Source: Prinia subflava
Taxonomy: Eukaryota; Chordata; Aves; Passeriformes; Cisticolidae
DNA: 64,000 nt
Direction: 5' to 3'
Assembly (NCBI RefSeq): GCF_021018805.1
Contig: NC_086248.1
Location: 97,239,239 to 97,303,238, forward strand
In this document: piece by piece, positions 24,216-36,600 of the stretch
Layout: each line of letters starts with the position of its first letter
Numbering within the stretch: the first letter of the stretch is position 1
The notes under the pieces: generated by a model
The model's database searches: none
What the model saw: only the letters and a program-made list of their open reading frames with translations
What the model was told of the DNA's origin: nothing
Made by a program: the position numbers and the translations under genes

Positions 24216-26344
24216 TGATCTGCTTTTGTGTGTACCTGGTACAGGGGCAAGGTTTCTTACCTTGGTTGACAGTGGGGTAGAGAGGTGGTGGATATCCCAG
24301 CTGCAGGTTCTCTTCCCAGGTCCTGGAGACCCATGGCTGCAGTTTGGGTGTCAATAAGCAACCTAAGGGACCTGAAGGACAGGTTACAGAAACTGCTTTA
24401 AACCTTCTCAGTCAGTGTTTATCTTAAACCTGCCCTAAACAAACACCCCCATCTCTAAATGGAAATGGCCTAAGTCTGGCCTAAGTCATACAAACCCCCA
24501 AATCCCAAGTGCTCAGACAAAAGCCTCAAGTCTGTCACTTAAGCCAAGGTTAATGTTAAACTAAGAGAAATGGGAGTATTTTGTGGACACTGTTTAGGCA
24601 GGGGTTACACAGAAGCTGTTCACATGATCAGTTGTGGGCTGAATGGCTCTGCACTGAGAATGGCAAAATCAGTAACAACAGAAGTCTCCTCTAATTCAAT
24701 TTATTGAGGAGGGATACATTACTCTGTACGTATGTTGAGAATAAGGCCAATTCTTCCTGCTTACAAAATAGTACTTCAGAGCCTAGCAGAGCAAGTTGGA
24801 CCTGAATGCAAGAAGCACAGGAAAAATCCATGTACTGGTGGCAGAAATACCCTAAATCAGGAATCATGCCCCACAGAATAAATTACCAATGCACAAAATC
24901 CCTCAGTTCCACCCCGTAACATACCTGTGTTTGTGAGATCTGGGACAGCTGAATGCTGGTTGGACTGCAAGCTTGCAAGGTGAAGTGGCATGGCAGGGTT
25001 GCTGATTAGTATTCTCCATCAAAAAAATCCCAGGGCTACCCTTGAAAAAAAACATGAACCAAAACCCAACCAACCTACCTCAGACACCATCTGTCCCAAG
25101 TGGACTTGGGTGCTATGCTTGGGACCAGGAAAACCCCAGAAGAGAAGCACTTGTAGGAAGAGACAGAAAATGAGACCATGGTTTCTTGGGGGCTCAGGGT
25201 AAATTCAAGTTTACTGATTATAAAAAGTCAAAGTAACCTGTCCTGTTCCTGCAGACTTCAGGAACAGTAGTTGCTGTGAGTTCTTGAGACTCCTGCTATG
25301 CTTGGGGCACACTCAGCAAAAGCAGTTGTGTTTGTTACTGTCACCAAAATCCAACATTATCTCTGACCCAACACATCAGCACCCAAGGAGAAATGCAGCC
25401 TTTTAAAGAAAAGAAAAGAAGTGTATATTCACATTGCCTACATAAGTGGGACAAATGACCCGTGAAAGTACGTGGGTTATCACAAATGACAGATCTTTCT
25501 CTGATATATTACCCTGCAATAATTAAAAACCCCAACATCAACAGAAAATATGCTGTAGAGCAAATCTAAGTATTCACATGTAAAAACCATCATACCTAAG
25601 GAATCAGAGTTGAGACTGGAGTGTAGTGGTTACTGCAATGTATTCTGTGTCCAGCAGGATAAAAGGTTGTCATGAAAAGCAGGTTCCCAAATCCTCTGCT
25701 AGTGTCTACAACTTGTCTCCTGCACAGTTTGGGATGCTTGCTATCAACAGGGCCAAATTACCCTCCTGGTGTTTTGTACTGGGAAGTTCTGCTCCTCAAA
25801 AGCATTCAGTGCACATGCTGAGCTTGAGTCCCAACAGAGCAGGATGGGGTCAGAGCAGAGGTGTGCAGAGGGAGCAGCAGGCACGTGAGTATAGGGGGCA
25901 AGGGGATGGATCCTTTCTCCTGAGTTAGCTGTAGAGCAAATTACTTCCCTGTCTGACTAAACTTATGTACCCTTAATTAGCCTCTGGCACCTTTCTCTGT
26001 TTACATGAAAAGGGTGCTGGCAGAGGACTCCTTGCTGTCTTCATCAGACAGATAGTAACACCGCAAAATAACCAGTGACATAATTCCAAAAACAATTGCA
26101 GGGACCACTATGATGTTCTATTGCATTATGAAAGGTAAGTTTTCCTGGGTAACTCAGCTAAATTACTGTTTATCATTATTTTATAGTGCCCCTTGTAAAA
26201 TTTTTAAATACCTTTTAAAACAGCTACTTACCTCATCCTCATAACATTTCATTTTCAGCAATTAGCTTCTCTTAAAAAAATGACCTGAGACCATCTGCAA
26301 AAAATTTTGCATTTTTGTGAAATATATCAACTCTCATAGGTCAA
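24216..26344. other. Region between MIXL1 and LIN9, possibly part of the LIN9 3' UTR
   Basis: No coding region or recognised repeat. A minus-strand AATAAA (read from 24705-24700) could serve as a distal LIN9 poly(A) signal, in which case much of this stretch would be LIN9 3' UTR. Otherwise it is intergenic spacer between two convergent genes. The small open frames do not resemble known proteins. Confidence 0.5.
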
Positions 26345-27582
26345 TTTATTCAGTTACAAATTTCATTGAGAATAAAAGATTTATGCATTTCTCTTAATTA
26401 ACAGAACAAATTTAGCTAAATATAAACTCTGCACTAAAGTTTTGCAGTGGCACAATACCAACACAGAATACAGAAGCATCTTTAAACTATACAAAATTTT
26501 AAAATTGAAAATAATCCTGTTTACATATTCTTTATACATTAACATATAAAAGACCTTATTTAATGAGGCATCTAAAAGAATCAAAAACATCTCTACAGCT
26601 ATCTGTGAAAATCCATATCTGGAAACAATTCATTACACAGAAGCTTTACAAGACTATTTAAACAAACCAATACACACTTTTTACAAGATTAACATTCCAA
26701 AAGGTATAGGCAGGTTATCACTTCTTATTTTTGCAGTTTACCTCGCTGGTTATCTTTAATTATAAAAATCTTCATATTTATATATGGTAGGTATTGTTGA
26801 ATAACCAGTTATCTAATTTAAAACTTGTGCAAAACAAACAAGATTTGGAAAAACAATACATTTAACCAGTCACTTATATAAAATACCACCTAAAGCACTT
26901 CTTTTGCCCCGTATGAAGGGAAAAAGCCATAACCAATCTCTTTCTGGAAAGTTAACAGTTACATTTTTATATTCCTTCATAAGACTCCTTCTATAAGTTA
27001 TGATAAATTAAGAGTTCCAACAAGACACTGACTGATCGATAGACCTGCCCAACATCCTCCAGTTTACAGCTTATGGTTGCTGGCTCTGTCCTGCTGCTGC
27101 TTCCTTAGATCAGGAACGCTTGGGCTTCCCAAGCTGACCTGGCAGCTCTGAAGAGCAACACAGAGGTGCAGCTTTACACAACAAAGACCTGCCATGTGGC
27201 TACTAACTCAAGCCATTTCCTCTTCGGCACTTCTAACATACCAGGAGATCCAACAGCAAGAGGTGTGCAGAATTAATCTGAACTTTTAAAAACTAAGTTC
27301 AAATTATATGAAGGTATGCTTTCAAGTTTACTATAATCAATGCAATTACTAAGAGATTACCAATTAGCAAAACTACTGCATGTGAATAACAAATGGAGAA
27401 ATCTAACATAACGCTGGCCAGTAATGCTGGTTTCCTTAAGAAGCAGATATAATATATTTAAAAGGGTCCTTTCTGAGAGGTTTTCTCTTCCCTTATCTTC
27501 TGGCAGTTAGGGTATTTGGTGAAGCCTATAGAAAGGAAGAAGTTTTTCCAAAACTACTTGCTGTACACTTGGAAGGAAGTTT
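26330..27582 (-). other. LIN9: LIN9 3' UTR, proximal part
   Basis: AT-rich sequence directly after the LIN9 stop codon. The first minus-strand AATAAA after the stop is read from 26350 to 26345, giving a 3' UTR of about 1.25 kb. Longer forms are possible. The extent is inferred from the signal alone. Confidence 0.55.
26345..26350 (-). terminator. LIN9: Candidate proximal LIN9 poly(A) signal
   Basis: This is the first AATAAA on the minus strand downstream of the LIN9 stop. Only variants such as TATAAA occur earlier. No strong GT-rich tract follows immediately, so use is uncertain. Confidence 0.4.
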
Positions 27583-27688
27583 TCAGTCTCTGTTGGTGTT
27601 GTTAGCTGCAAAAGCATGTAAGTTTCCCATCTGGCTCAGACCACTCTGAATATGTGCAACATGGATCTCAACGTTATTCTGAAAACAA
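27583..27688 (-). CDS. LIN9: LIN9 terminal coding exon
   Basis: Acceptor CATAG precedes 27688. The first base completes a split serine codon (AG|T). Encodes residues 510-543, from CFQNNVEIHVAHIQSGLSQM to ANNTNRD, with TGA at 27585-27583. Confidence 0.96.
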
Positions 27689-30600
27689 CTATGGGAAGAA
27701 AAAAAGAAGGAAAGAAAGAAATGTTAAACCCCATATGTAAGAGTTATGTCTGAATATCTCTGCAGTCAAAAATCAAATGTGAACCTAGCCTGTACAAGAA
27801 TTCAAATGAATCGGAGAGCAGTACATACAAATGCAACTTGACAAAGAAATGTGGGAAAATACATCTTGCACAAACAGCTGCAAGAAATCAGGAGTCACTG
27901 ACTTGGGCACTTAAAGTAGGTTTTAACATGATCAGAGTTAGTGAAATTAAAATATTATGAAGAGATGCTAAAATGGCCAAAATAAGTACCACGAAATGGA
28001 AACATCATCACTTTCTTTGCTAGGTTCATCAACCTTTACTTGAATCAATTCCAATATGCAATTTGCAGGGTTCATTATAAAGAAGTTTCACTAATGTTTG
28101 TGGTTTGGTTTTGTTTTTCCTAATGAAAAACGCTATAAAACAGCATTTCTTGGTAATTATTTTGTAATCAAAAGGCCATCCTACTATCTTTGGAAAAAAA
28201 CATTAAAATTTAAAAATTCATGTGAACAGCCTCCCATTATTATGTAGCAATACAAATAATAAGGATATAAAAGAATACTTAGCATTTAGGTTTATTTTCT
28301 AAATGACATAATTTGGCAGCATAAAATGCTGGTCACAAATTGCTGGAGGCTGCAGGGTACTCCAGACAAGTATCACTATGCTCTCGCTACCACATTTTTG
28401 CTATTTTTATGATGTCTCCTCAGGCAGCTGCTTGTGACATCTGTTGAAAAATGGCCCATCTAGACTACATTAGCCTTTGATCTGGCACAATATGGCTGCT
28501 CTTCTGTTTCTTGGCTTAAAATCTTGCCAATGGAAGCTGCTCAGAATCTCTTATTGTCTCACATGCCACCTTTTGATATTTTTAGACAAGAGGTTGGAGT
28601 ATGCAAAAAGAATACTGAAATTGTACTGTTCTCTGGTTTAAAAAAATGGGTATTACTAGTGGGATTTCAAAATCTGACAATGTTCTGAAAGAAATTTTTA
28701 GTTGTCATAAATGACTAAAGAATAAGAAAGTCTAGCTGTTGCTGTATCAATTTAGCACTTTAAAAAAATTTTTTTAACATGTTACTTCACTGATAGGTTC
28801 AAAGAGAAAACGGCTCATTTCACATTCCCTTTAAGAAGCCCCCTTTCAGATGGGACCCTTCCTATAAGTAGAAGTTATCAGATTAAACCCCTTAATTACA
28901 ATCAATGTTCACCTCTAAAATACAGTAAGAACTATCACAAAGTGTGTAATTAAGAATTAAATATTCAAAAAGTAATACCTGATATTTGAGGAGTCTATTG
29001 AATTCTTAATGTCATTTAATGAATCTGTTAGTGATTTAAATTCAAAGGAATTCAGATCACCTCCTTCTGCTAGACACTGTAGAAGAAGACAACAAAAATG
29101 TTCTCACAGTTCAGCACAAAAACTGGCAGAGCTTTAATACTACATATTGTAGGGAGAAGCTATTTTGTGCCAACTTTTTACCTTAATTTGCAGCAATATT
29201 GCTGTAAGTCTAGAGATAAGATCAGTTAAATTTTCACTCTCCACACAGAGTTGTCCTGTTGACAAGGTATTTGCTTGTCTGACGACCTCCTGGGCTTCCT
29301 CTTCACATCTGCGCCTCAGATCCGTGGGCTGGTCAGCAGGCTGGAGGCCCTGGTCAGGAGCAAGCTGCAGAGATATAAAAAGGAGAAATGAAGAATGAAG
29401 ATGTCCTTTGCATTTGGTGCATGTGTGAAATGAGATGATTTCAAAGACAGTTCGTGTGTGTATGGTACACAGTGTTTTTTCTTTATGCATGTCTGCTTAA
29501 GAACAGGTATCAGGAAAAGTGTTGCTCAAAGGCAGCTCAAATTCCAGAGAAGGAATCCAACACAGCTACCAATAGTTTCATTTCAGAGTGACCTCCACTT
29601 ATGCCCTATTCCCAGGAAATTCTGTTTCCTACTTAGGTTGAGCAAAACCACCAAGTACACAGAGATTCCAGCAAAATCTTACCTCATAGCAATACTGTTG
29701 AACTTTATGCAAAACTTTATTTAAGTCTTTGTTTAGTTGTTCTAGATCTAGAACAATTGTTGCATATCTCCTCTGAAACTCAATGCCAATTGGCATGGAA
29801 TAGGATTTCTGTGGAAAACAAAGCATGTTAAAGTTAATGCAATACTGTACAATTACAGATTTTGAACTCATCAAAAGGAGTTTTTACTTGAAAATAATAC
29901 TGAGATATTTGAAATCCCAGTGTCAAATAGAAAAATGTTAACATACAAAACATTAAAATGCAGTATTACTGTTTATAACTCCAAGTGAAACTGTGCAGGT
30001 AACAACCATGCTTTTATTCCCATCGTGAAGTGCTACAATAATCTATGGTGGTGAATGGTACAGAAGATGACACTGGTCTGACTTCCTTGTTCCTCCAGTA
30101 GCTGGGCATGGCTTCTCCCTCCTGGCTGAGCAGAAAACTATCCTGCCAGCAGGGGAACAGTACAGGGCAATGCGGCCTCGGCCACCTCTGCTGCAGGGTG
30201 GGAGGCACTTTTGGCTAGTAAGTTACTGGGCACTTGAGGATGACTCAGTGCTGCACACCTTCTGTTACAGCTAACAGTTCTGCCAAAAAAGAGCCTTACT
30301 AGAGCTTATATTTGGTAACAGTATTTTGTAAGCATGACTTTCCACAAAAAGAATAAGTACCGAAATACAGTACCTTTTTTCTTATACTCTTTTCAGAATA
30401 CAACTTGACATTGTTTGGGTGATATTTATGAAATTGAAACAAAACATACAATTTATTATAAAATTTCCTCTCCAAATTGCCTCTTGCAAGAGAAGCTAGA
30501 GGTAGTTCCAGCCATAGGATTGAGATACAGGTACCTCCTACAATCAAAACTTGTAGCTATAGATTTCACACACAAGATAAAGCAAATTGCAAAGTCAAGA

Positions 30601-33600
30601 GCCTCCATCAGGATAATCCTGGTCAAAATCTCAAAAGGTTTAAGTCATGAGTTCAGTTCAAAGTTCCCCATTAAACCTAACCACTGAGATGATCTCCAGG
30701 GATTTACAAATCTGAATACCAACTTAACAGGGTTTTAAATTAACACCATAATTTCCGAATGCACTGGAAAGTAGCACAATTTTAGCATACTTTCTGACGC
30801 TCTGGAAGACAAAAAAATCAAATCTTTCAGACCTTCTCCAGTGACCAGTTCCCTAAAAGCAAACTGGACTGCTTCAGCTTAGCTGTGAAAGCTGCAGATA
30901 ATTATGAATTTCCTTTTGGAGAGGAATGGCTAAGGGCATTCTATGTGAGTGATGGCAAAAGAAACATTTCTCAGCACCAGCACTATTTCTGACCTGGGCA
31001 CAATCCAAGACCTGGAAACACTGATGAACAGCTAAACTGACAAAGATGGATGGCCTTCAGTAGATTGAAGCAGGTAACACCTCTGTCACCAGGGATCTAG
31101 ATGCTTCCCTGAGACAACCAGCATTACCTCTACCTTGTTTTTACTGCAGGTCCTTTCAATTTATACTTGTTTATCCAAATATTTACTGGTTTATGTACAA
31201 AGTAATTTGTTTATAGCCTGCAACCTAGACTAGTACAGTGATGTCAAGAAAAATGAGACAAAAAATGTACAGTTGTATACATTATTAACTCCTCTGAAGA
31301 CATCCCCTGACTCGTGTAAATTTATAATTATTGCCAGATAATAATGGCCTACATTCAGTATAATTTTTGATTTTTGTCAGTTCCATTTATTTCTATGTTG
31401 AACTGGTCATTAAACAGAACTCTTCATAAAAGGATTACTTTAAACCAAACAGCAGTGGTACTCTTAACAATTGTCAAATGACAAATGTATGAATTATTAC
31501 CATAGTCTGACTATTAAAGTACACCTGAATGAACTCAAAGGATTCAATTTGATTCATGTTCAGGTATGTTATTGATGCCAAAGTGAATTGGGGTCAGAAA
31601 AAGATTCTTGTTCAAAGAAAATATATTTAAAAGGAGAATCAACACATATTCAGTTGCACAAACATAGATGGGATTGCCAAGGGACAAAGAGGCTTAGAAG
31701 ATGAGCTAAGAATATGGCCCAATAGGAAGGTATCACATCCTCTATTTTTATCAGGACAGCCTTGAGTAGTAGTGGGGGTTGCTTTATGTTTGCTGCTTTT
31801 CAAAGGAAATAGAGAAGGGAAGAATTTCAAAGTATCTCAAAGTACTTAGAACCAGGTTACAATTGAGCTAAAATGTATCAAATTTGGCATCTGTTTCTAG
31901 AATTCATTCCCAGTTACTTTTTTCCTCTTTTAATTACGTGGAATAAGGAGACCAAGAAAAGTAACAATACAGGTAGTTTATGACTTAATAGCTGAGCTAA
32001 CATTCAGGTTCTTGCTGGAGGAAGGATATTGTCATTCCTACAGACGTCCTTATCTATGCAAAAGTACGAATATCTCAGAAAAAAAAAATTAAGAAGAGTT
32101 GGTAATTTTTCATTATGAGAGTTGCAGGTTGCAATGACATGTTTTAATCTCACTTCTCTTTGCATCTAGTTTAGTTACTAACACACAAAATTAAAAGACA
32201 TTTGATGTACAGGAAAAATAATGTAGTAACTGAAAAGATAACAACAAGGTTTTGAAGAACAACACCATGACACAGAAGAAGAAAATTACAGAGACGCAGG
32301 GATGGGGCAGTAGTAAGCATAGTAACAAAATGCACACTTGCACATGATCATTGTAGGCACAAAGAGAAATCTCATCACAATAAATCACATCGTTCAACAT
32401 TCAAATATTTACCTGGAAAAAAAAATCAACTGTTTTGTTTCAAGAAATAAAAGGAACCCTTCTTCTCCACAAACCTTAGCCTTCTGTACACTGCAGAGAC
32501 AACAGCCTGGAGAGATGCTGGCAGAAGGCTGAGACTGAGAGCTTTCTCAAGTTAATTTATAGTCATGGGTGGTAGAAGAGCCACTCTTATAATTTTGATT
32601 TACTGACTCCTGATTAGACAAAGTTAGCAAGAAAAACTATGCTGCTGCTGCTGCTAATTACACTGCAGCTGCTGGGGTACTGTAACTTTAAATGCCAGTC
32701 AAGGGCACTCATGGCTTTACAAAAAAATCTCTGAAATGAGTAACTGCTTTAACCAGAAAGCTGAGATAAGTATTTACCATCTGCAAAACAGTTTTAGCAC
32801 AATGTCTTACCATATAAACCTATATGCCAAATTCTCAAGGTACACAGTATTTCCTTGCTTTGTGTGTTAACTGACATGTGCTATCCCAATGTTAACACTA
32901 ATCAGTTTCCAAAGCACAGTGCTTTCAAAGGAGAATTATATTGGAAACAACTGAGCTCTCTGACTTATCTTTAAAAATAATAAAGACATTTCATGTCATA
33001 GAAAGCAATAAAATACAGGTTTTATTTAGACTACGCTCCTAATTAAATTTATTTGCATTTGCTGTTAAATCATATCCTGTTTTAATAACTGAAAAGAGAA
33101 CATTCTCACCAGCTTTTCTGCTTCCGTATTCATCTCTCTCAATTGTTTGATGTGTTCCTTCTTGATCATAAGGATTTTCGATAACCTGGTCTAAAACAAA
33201 GGAACTATTTTTAGAAAGAATAGGTCCTGAAGCAGTTTTGAAATGCCATACAAACTAAAGATAAAAACTATACTTGTTTCTTTCATAATTTAAAATGTAT
33301 TTCTCAGTTGTTGATCAAGTTAAGAAGCAGAAATAAAAATTAATTAAAATTAAATGATGGATTTTCCAGAGATTTTTAAAGTGATTCCAAGTGCCCTAAA
33401 TTGATGAGTGCTAAAATCCATCAGCTGGAATTCCCTGCAGGAAGACTAACATGATTTATGGCCAGCTAGAGGCTGAAAGAGAGCAAAGGGTGTTATGGTC
33501 TACAGTTAGTATCACTCACCTTACTATACCTTTTTCCCCCCCAATTCTCAGCACCAGCCCTTTGTTTACTCCTGCAGTAAACCCTGGTATAGAGATTGGA

Positions 33601-36600
33601 TCTATTTTATACAAAACAACTCTGGGCTTTCCATTTCCCTCTTCTGTAATGGGAATATCCTGTGTCTCCTGCCCTGGGGACCTAGCAGGCTGAAGTGGAA
33701 ATCACTGGGAGCACTTTCAACACACTCATCACTCCTAAAACAATTCATTCTAGGGCCCTGAGAGAAATCCCATCTTCACTACAACCAGCAACACTTTTAT
33801 TACTGGAGTAAGCAGAGAAAAAAAAATCAGGTTTTTTAAATCCCAGAGGGGTTAACTGCATCCTAGCAGTGAAACATGTGACTGGGAGAAATAGGAACTC
33901 CTAGTTCAACACACATACGATTTATATATAATCACTTTTGTGATTTTTAAATTCAGGCTTAATTCAGCCAGGCTGCTTGCCCTCACAAATTGTAATTAAA
34001 AAATTGTTCCAGAATCTCTTTCAGCTAATGAGGAATATTCTGGGAATTTCCATGCTAAATGCATTCTTTTTCACTTGACAGCAAATTGTTTGAAATTGCC
34101 AAACAGAAAAAGCTGGTTTTCAGCTAAATATAGTGTTCCCTCCTTGTTTTATCCCTGTTTATTAAGAGACAATAAAAGCATCTATTCTCCACTGTTCTTC
34201 CACCAGACTAATCACAACCCAAGCCTTTTCAGACTCCACTCTCTTAAAGAGCTCTTCATCTCAACCTTTTTTTTTTTTTTTGGCCCTTTTTGTATCTTTT
34301 TCCATTTTCTGCCATCTTTCCTGTGTGTGAGATCAGGAAGCCTGTAACAGTATTCTGAAAGACACACCTGGAAACTAAACCTGTAAAGTGACATCAATAC
34401 TTCTCTCCTTCTATTCCAAATATTTTACCAGATGCATCTTACAATGGATGGTGAGCCATGATCAGAGGCACAGAGGTAACACTGCATGGGTTATCAGCTT
34501 CCCAATTCCAGCTGCTCATTTCTGTCCTTGTGCTGAACCCCAGTGCCAGCACTTGCATTTCTGCTCTTTGCATTTTGCATGAAGAACCCAATCACAGAAG
34601 AGACAATGACAAAAAAATAAATTCAGAAGGGTCAAGAAATAAAAGTAAAATTGTTACTTGTGAGGTGGATTGTTTCTCTGATCTAGTTTTTAACACACCA
34701 CACAAGTGTCCATGTTGCCAATAAAACACCTGGGAGGAAGAAAAAGCACTGTATACCATCTGCCACTGCTGCCAAAAAGTTACTTGTCAAACTCTGCTGT
34801 CATCACCATCCAGCAACTGCCTAACACATTCTTCTCCTTCATGAAGTTGATGAGTCCCCAAATTAATGCAGAATATATAACTTGTTCCCCGAATTTGCAA
34901 AGCATTTGATTCTTAACTTCTACTTTGATGTGCAGACATATGTGAGGATGCACAGTGCTAGTTCTCTATTTGATGAGCTTGGATTTTCTGTTATATTCAT
35001 CCTATTCCAAGATATATTCCAGTGATCAGGATAATCTGATTCTAAGGATTTTCACTGTATCTATCATCAACTTTCTTTCAGGGGTACATTTTATTACATT
35101 GACCTCCATTTTCATTTGCCAGTGAATGCTATAATTCAGTCTAGCCCTATTTGTCTTGAGAAATTTTCACCATAACTCATCCTGTTCACTGTTGCAATTC
35201 ATAGCTCTCAATAAAATGGAAACAAGTTTTCAGTACAATGCTTTTCCACATTAAAAGAAATGAAGGAACAACCCAACCAGAATGTTTAGATTTTCACTTC
35301 TGATTTCACTTGTTAGTCATAAAATACGAGCTTTTCAAAATGCAGTGTGTGATAACTTACTATGCAAGATTTTCAAAATTTTCATAAGGAGAAAACAGCC
35401 AAAAATCGAGTACCCGTTTTCAGATTGCTCCTCCTGCATTTAAGTTGGGAAGATCCCTCCTTTCTCCACATGCAGACACCAGGTCACAGCTGTGCCCATG
35501 CTGCATCACCACACTCCCTCTACCGGGCATGCAGCGACCCTGCCAACATCTGCTTTGTCCTACAGAGCTGCCTCCCACTCGAATTTTTTACTCCAAAACA
35601 AAAAAGGAAGCAGGGAGGAAGGAAAATAAAAAAAGCTGTAGCTGAATACCTGGAAAAACATCCTCCAAATTTAAATACTGCCTAGAATGCACAAATGCAG
35701 TCCATCAATTCTGACCTGCCATATAGCATATGAAATATTTAAGGATACATTACATAATGAATTAAGCACAAAAGACCTTTAAAAAAAAATTACTGATTTA
35801 TTGCTGACTTTATTCTTAATAACATGTTAATGTTTGAGCCAGTCCTCTAATACATTGGTCCACAGTCTCAGATGTCAAAATGTAACAGGTAGTAATAAAT
35901 ATAAAGATTTAGAAAAACTGAACAGTGTAGAACAGTGTAGAACAATTATTAAAATAGTCGTTACAAGTCCCAATGTTTGCTTAAAACTTCATGTTATAGG
36001 TAGAGAATATCCCTAATATTTCTTTGTCATTGTATGCATGGGATTTAGAATTCACTTCCTCTTCTTCCAAATTAATTTCAGATAAGGGAAATAAGGGGCT
36101 GGGTTGAAATCTTATTTGAAGTGTGCTCTGTATTTTCTGTTTTGTCCAAAATTCTTCCCATAAAATTGTTTCTTTGTGGTCTTAGAAATAACTGCCTGGC
36201 AACAGTTTTCCAGAAAGTTTTCTTGGAATCAAATGGTTTTTGACCATTTACTTCCTTAATCAGCATTAAATCAGAAAAAGGAATTTGGCTTTTCTTAAGT
36301 ACCAGTCTATCAGAAAGGCTAAAATACCCTGAGCAGCAACCCTTAACATAAAAGGACATCTGGACTGGTGAACACAGTTAATACAATCAATAACCAGCAT
36401 TCACCAGTCTCGTGCATTTCACAACATCAAATTTCAGTACCTCCTCAACCTTCTAATTAAAAAATTGATTCTTACAAATGATGCTTTGAGTCCTTCCATA
36501 AAAGTTTAAGCCCAGTGATTCTTTGTTGTTGCTCAAATAGACAAACGCCAAAAATCTGTGGATTCATTTTGTTTGAAGTATTTTGAAAATCTTCAATCAA

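Noticed and set aside
32640..32656. CTG repeat as a possible expandable microsatellite
   Set aside because: Only about five units long, intronic, and of a length common by chance.
35362..35685. 107-codon plus-strand frame in a LIN9 intron
   Set aside because: Antisense to the gene, no recognisable domain; the Lys-rich end comes from an A-rich stretch.
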